NCBI GenBank assembly: GCA_030593785.1
Contig: JAUVGM010000094.1
Location: 1-7,997, forward strand
Length of the DNA stretch: 7,997 nt
Source of the DNA: Gammaproteobacteria bacterium
GTDB lineage: Bacteria; Pseudomonadota; Gammaproteobacteria; UBA6429; Thiohalophilaceae
Reading direction: 5' to 3'
Positions 5,238 through 7,997 of the stretch are shown piece by piece. Below the pieces are notes generated by a model. It was not told where the DNA came from, searched no databases, and saw nothing but the letters and a program-made list of their open reading frames with translations. Position numbers and translations under genes: made by a program. The first letter of the stretch is position 1. Each line of letters begins with the position of its first letter.

Positions 5238-7226
5238 ATGCATAACATTCCACGCCTGTTTCGCTTTATCTTAATCGCAACAGGAATCAATTTACTTATC
5301 TTTTTTGTCCTGCGTTTTGGTCTATATTGGTATTTTCAAACACCAACCGATCCCATTTCTTCTGCTGAACTCGTTCAGGCATTCTACCTTGGATTAAAAT
5401 TTGACCTGCGTCTGAGTTTAATGATGACTCTGCCTATATTCCTTCTTGGTGGTATACGCTTTCTTAGTCCTTTTGAATATGATGGCACTCGCCACTTTTG
5501 GTTATTTATCCAGGGTAGTATTTTTACACTTATTTTATTCTTTTACTTTATCAATTTTGCTCATTTTAGTTATCTGCATAAACCTCTCGATGCATCTGCA
5601 ATTCGTTTTTTACAAAACTTCAGCATCTCAATGGAAATGGCCTGGTCAACCTATCCTATTGTTTGGTTAAGTTTGTTAATTTTAACTGTGACCGCGACTT
5701 ACGTTTATATTCTTAATAAAGTTTTTAAATATTTTTCAGATACACTCGTGCCTATGCACACGCGTAAACGAAAAATGCTCTTAGGTCTTATCAGTGGCTT
5801 GATTGTTATTTTTGGACTTTATGGAAAAGTTTCTTATTATCCCTTGCGTTGGAGTGATGCTTTTTTTAGTACACATAATTTTGCACCGACCGTCACAATG
5901 AATCCGATTTTGTATTTTTTAAATACATTAAAAAATCAAGACGTAAGTTATGATATGGATAAAGTAAAAAAAGTCTATCCTGAGGTTGCAGCTTACCTCG
6001 GTGTAACACACCCCGATGTGAATACTTTAAATTTCACACGGACTGTCACACCTGAAAAACGTTTTAAAAAAGAACCTAATGTCGTTGTTGTTATCCTTGA
6101 ATCTTTCTCAGCGTATAAAACCGGCGTGTTCGGTAATCCACTAAATGCCACTCCCTATATCGATAACCTGGCAAACAATGGGCTTTACTTTGAAAATTTT
6201 TACACACCAAGTACAGGGACAGCGCGCTCAGTATGGACAGCCATAACATCCATACCTGATGTTGAAGATAACAAAACATCAACACGAAACCCATTAATCG
6301 TAAATCAAAATACGTTAATTAATGCATTCAAAGATTACGAAAAACTTTATTTCATTGGTGGTAGTGCAAGCTGGGGAAACATTCGTGGTTTACTCTCAGC
6401 AAATATTCCCGGCTTACAGCTTTATGAAGAAGGCAGCTATAGCGCTCCGCGGATGGATGTTTGGGGCATTTCTGATCTACATTTATTTGAAGAAGCTAAC
6501 AGTGTATTAAAAATACAAGACAAACCTTTTTTTGCCATTGTGCAAACATCGGGTAATCATCGCCCTTACAACATACCTGAAGACAACCGTGGTTTTACTA
6601 AGAAACAAATCAGTAAAAAAGAAGCAAAGAACTATGGTTTTCAAAGTAGTGATGAATACAATGCATTCCGTTTCCTCGATCACAGTGTTGGCTTTTTTAT
6701 GCAACAAGCGAAAAAAGAAAAATACTTTGATAATACAATTTTTGTTTTCTTTGGTGACCACGGTGTAAATGGTAGCGGTAAACACATGACACCTGCGCAA
6801 CGTCAGTTACACATCAATGCCTTGAATGTTCCTTTCATTATTTATTCACCAAAAAATTTAAAGCATAAAAAATACTCTTTTGCTGCAAGTGAAGTTGATG
6901 TCTTACCAACGCTAGCCAGCCTTGCCGGATTTCCACACACTAATAGCACTTTAGGTGCTGATTTGCTAAACCCAAATATTAATAAGAACCGTTATGTTTT
7001 TACCATGGCGCATGGCAAACCATTAGTAATCAGTACAGTAAGCAAAAATAAAATGTTCTCTGACAATATTCTAAATACAAAACCCACCTTGCATGATTTG
7101 AATTCACAAACGCCAAGAAAAGACATCAGTAAACAAAACCCAAAGGAAGCAGAAAGACTGAAACGGTTAACCTTTGGGATTTATGAGACGATTAAATATA
7201 TGCGGTATAACAATAAGCCTAAATAG
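5238..7226 (+). CDS. LTA synthase / phosphoglycerol transferase-like membrane sulfatase-fold protein
   Basis: The 662-residue product has the layout of LtaS and OpgB/MdoB-type proteins: about five hydrophobic helices in the first 200 residues (about 8-30, 52-72, 88-110, 138-160, 180-197), a linker, then an extracytoplasmic alkaline-phosphatase/sulfatase domain (about 278-600). Catalytic motifs are present: VVVVILESFSAYKTG with metal ligand Glu288; YTPSTGTARS with Thr328 as the likely nucleophile; TSGNHRPY with His441; and FFGDHGVNG with Asp507-His508. Family members transfer phosphoglycerol from phosphatidylglycerol to teichoic acid or periplasmic glucans. Gram-negative relatives are mostly uncharacterised, so the acceptor is unknown, and a phosphoethanolamine transferase or hydrolase role is not excluded. 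The ATG at 5238 starts a basic residue-hydrophobic helix pattern typical of a first membrane segment; its ribosome site is weak. The MITE-like element lies just upstream. Confidence 0.85.
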   Translation: MHNIPRLFRFILIATGINLLIFFVLRFGLYWYFQTPTDPISSAELVQAFYLGLKFDLRLSLMMTLPIFLLGGIRFLSPFEYDGTRHFWLFIQGSIFTLILFFYFINFAHFSYLHKPLDASAIRFLQNFSISMEMAWSTYPIVWLSLLILTVTATYVYILNKVFKYFSDTLVPMHTRKRKMLLGLISGLIVIFGLYGKVSYYPLRWSDAFFSTHNFAPTVTMNPILYFLNTLKNQDVSYDMDKVKKVYPEVAAYLGVTHPDVNTLNFTRTVTPEKRFKKEPNVVVVILESFSAYKTGVFGNPLNATPYIDNLANNGLYFENFYTPSTGTARSVWTAITSIPDVEDNKTSTRNPLIVNQNTLINAFKDYEKLYFIGGSASWGNIRGLLSANIPGLQLYEEGSYSAPRMDVWGISDLHLFEEANSVLKIQDKPFFAIVQTSGNHRPYNIPEDNRGFTKKQISKKEAKNYGFQSSDEYNAFRFLDHSVGFFMQQAKKEKYFDNTIFVFFGDHGVNGSGKHMTPAQRQLHINALNVPFIIYSPKNLKHKKYSFAASEVDVLPTLASLAGFPHTNSTLGADLLNPNINKNRYVFTMAHGKPLVISTVSKNKMFSDNILNTKPTLHDLNSQTPRKDISKQNPKEAERLKRLTFGIYETIKYMRYNNKPK

Positions 7227-7243
7227 CATATATGTCGGTACCC

Positions 7244-7348
7244 GCTGCGCCTAACGGGATGATTCTACTTAGATGAATATGTATTAACGACTTAAGTAAG
7301 TTGGGCGGTGCGTCTTTTGCGCAGCATCCCCGACCGTACTTTTTACGG
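7244..7348. repeat. degenerate compound inverted repeats downstream of the membrane transferase gene
   Basis: The 154-bp gap between the two convergent genes holds several GC-rich inverted pairs: GCTGCGC (7244-7250) with GCGCAGC (7319-7325), CGGGATG (7255-7261) with CATCCC (7325-7330), and CCGTA-ctttt-TACGG (7334-7348). They nest but have unequal spacers, so the structure looks like a decayed palindromic element. None has the stem plus T-run of a clean terminator. Confidence 0.45.
7249..7306 (-). other. attC-like site (integron cassette recombination site), tentative
   Basis: On the minus strand, downstream of the small gene at 7381-7734, GCCCAAC (7300-7306) fits RYYYAAC and GTTAGGC (7249-7255) fits GTTRRRY, 58 bp end to end. 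The two boxes are complementary at 6 of 7 positions, and an inner pair TACTTA/TAAGTA (7293-7298, 7266-7271) could serve as L boxes. Against it, the R-L spacers are very unequal (1 and 10 nt), the site is 74 bp from the gene's stop, and there is no integrase or second clear attC in the window. Confidence 0.2.
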
Positions 7349-7380
7349 GCGTTATTGACTCGCTTGTCAGGGCTTTATAC

Positions 7381-7734
7381 TTAAAAGTTTTCATTTTCTA
7401 TTAACCATTCATTTTCTGGATCATGACCTTTATTAATGGCGTCTTTCAAAAAACTTGTTGTAGAAGATACAGCCTGATCAATTGCTTCTCTTTCAGATGA
7501 AAATGAAGTGCGAGAAGGATAGTAAGGCGACATTTGCTCTGGGGTATGCACATGATGACTTACGTCAAAATGATAAGGGTTACCTTCAATAACTGAACTT
7601 TTATATATTTTAATTTTTATTAGAGGCTGGTATCCACCAATATCAAGGTACATTTTTATTTCTCTTAGCAATACGTATGATTCTAATACTTCTTCATGAC
7701 CAGCTAATTGCTCAATAACTTCTTCTATCGACAT
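7381..7734 (-). CDS. small conserved-looking hypothetical protein
   Basis: I cannot assign a function. The product is 117 residues, acidic near both ends, soluble, with no signal peptide or membrane helix. Residues 1-30 look like an amphipathic helix; GGYQPLIKIKIYKSS (33-47) reads as a beta pair; PYHFDVSHHVHTPEQMSPYY (53-72) is rich in His, Tyr and Pro; a helix follows (EREAIDQAVSSTTSFLKDAI), then GHDPENEWLIENENF at the end. The ending resembles small hypothetical proteins I associate loosely with integron cassettes; this is recollection, not a search. ATG at 7734 is preferred over ATG at 7740 because AAAGGAG then sits 8 rather than 2 bases upstream. An internal Met (residue 28) is a further possible start. 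It is convergent with the membrane transferase gene and stands alone on its strand here. Confidence 0.75.
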   Translation of the reverse strand: MSIEEVIEQLAGHEEVLESYVLLREIKMYLDIGGYQPLIKIKIYKSSVIEGNPYHFDVSHHVHTPEQMSPYYPSRTSFSSEREAIDQAVSSTTSFLKDAINKGHDPENEWLIENENF

Positions 7735-7742
7735 TTCCATTT

Positions 7743-7749
7743 CTCCTTT
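7743..7749 (-). promoter_or_regulatory. ribosome binding site that decides the start of the small gene
   Basis: AAAGGAG on the minus strand is only 2 bases from the upstream ATG (7740) but 8 bases from the next in-frame ATG (7734). Usual spacing is about 5-9 bases, so the second ATG, giving 117 residues, is the better start. Confidence 0.65.
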
Positions 7750-7889
7750 ATGCTCTAACTAGTTGGTAGGAAGCCATCTAAAGCTACTTGTTTTTCTATA
7801 ATATACACCCTTTAATACTCCCTATTTTGATATTTAAAGAAAAATAGCAGTAAGTTATGTTTCTAGCACATATATTGTTTGTGGAATAT

Positions 7890-7959
7890 TCCCATTGACG
7901 CAGCCGAGACGCGCAGTTTGTAATGGGATTAAAGCGAGCAAGTCACTCTCGGCCATCCC
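7890..7959. repeat. overlapping inverted repeats in the right-end non-coding region
   Basis: Three interleaved inverted pairs occur: TCCCATT (7890-7896) with AATGGGA (7922-7928), GCCGAGA (7903-7909) with TCTCGGC (7947-7953), and GGGAT (7925-7929) with ATCCC (7955-7959). They cannot all form at once, so they are alternative folds or a decayed palindromic repeat. The patch is more GC-rich than the AT-rich DNA on either side (7760-7885 and 7970-7997). Nothing else in the 257 bases from 7741 to the window end looks like a gene; no coding frame of note or tRNA is visible. Confidence 0.4.
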
Positions 7960-7997
7960 TGGTCTTCGTGATATTAATACATCCTTGTATTTAATGT

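Noticed and set aside
6507..6800. Antisense reading frames inside the transferase gene, and similar ones inside dusB, purH and the phosphoesterase.
   Set aside because: They lie opposite strongly conserved coding sequence, lack ribosome sites and have low-complexity products; they are shadows of the real genes.
7247..7358. A plus-strand attC running from GCCTAAC to the GGGCGTTATTG further right.
   Set aside because: GTTATTG does not fit GTTRRRY and does not pair with GCCTAAC; only the shorter minus-strand candidate is kept, and that weakly.
1..7997. tRNA, rRNA or CRISPR arrays anywhere in the window.
   Set aside because: No cloverleaf with conserved T-loop sequence, no rRNA-like conserved stretches and no regularly spaced direct repeats were seen on either strand by eye.

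Overview
This window looks like the chromosome of a moderately AT-rich gammaproteobacterium. The left part carries the order DUF3426 protein - dusB - fis - purH, which is characteristic of that class; Fis in particular is almost confined to it. The protein sequences are close to the E. coli family members over full length, but base composition and the intergenic repeats do not look enteric. I cannot name the genus.

Layout. Positions 3-293 are the 3' end of a DUF3426 protein. A 205-bp gap with a possible promoter leads to the dusB-fis operon (499-1775), whose two genes overlap by ATGA. A 70-bp palindromic CACGAAG-type repeat separates fis from purH (1899-3464). purH is not followed by purD, as it is in E. 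coli. Instead a second palindromic repeat (3469-3589) lies between purH and a convergent membrane-anchored purple-acid-phosphatase-like phosphoesterase (3593-4957, minus). Divergent from it is a polytopic LTA-synthase/phosphoglycerol-transferase-like protein (5238-7226, plus). The 280 bp between these two holds a 141-bp almost fully palindromic MITE-like element with a candidate 5-bp target duplication. The right end has a repeat-rich gap, a small unrecognised gene on the minus strand (7381-7734) and 260 bp without a gene.

The left half is housekeeping: tRNA dihydrouridylation, a nucleoid protein made in fast growth, and the last two steps of IMP synthesis. The right half is accessory: two enzymes predicted to act on phosphate esters on the outer side of the cytoplasmic membrane, sharing a divergent control region invaded by a small mobile element.

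I see no novel multi-gene defence or biosynthetic system. The most distinctive content is the set of unrelated palindromic elements, one in nearly every gene boundary from fis onward, plus a weak integron attC-like candidate beside the small unknown gene.
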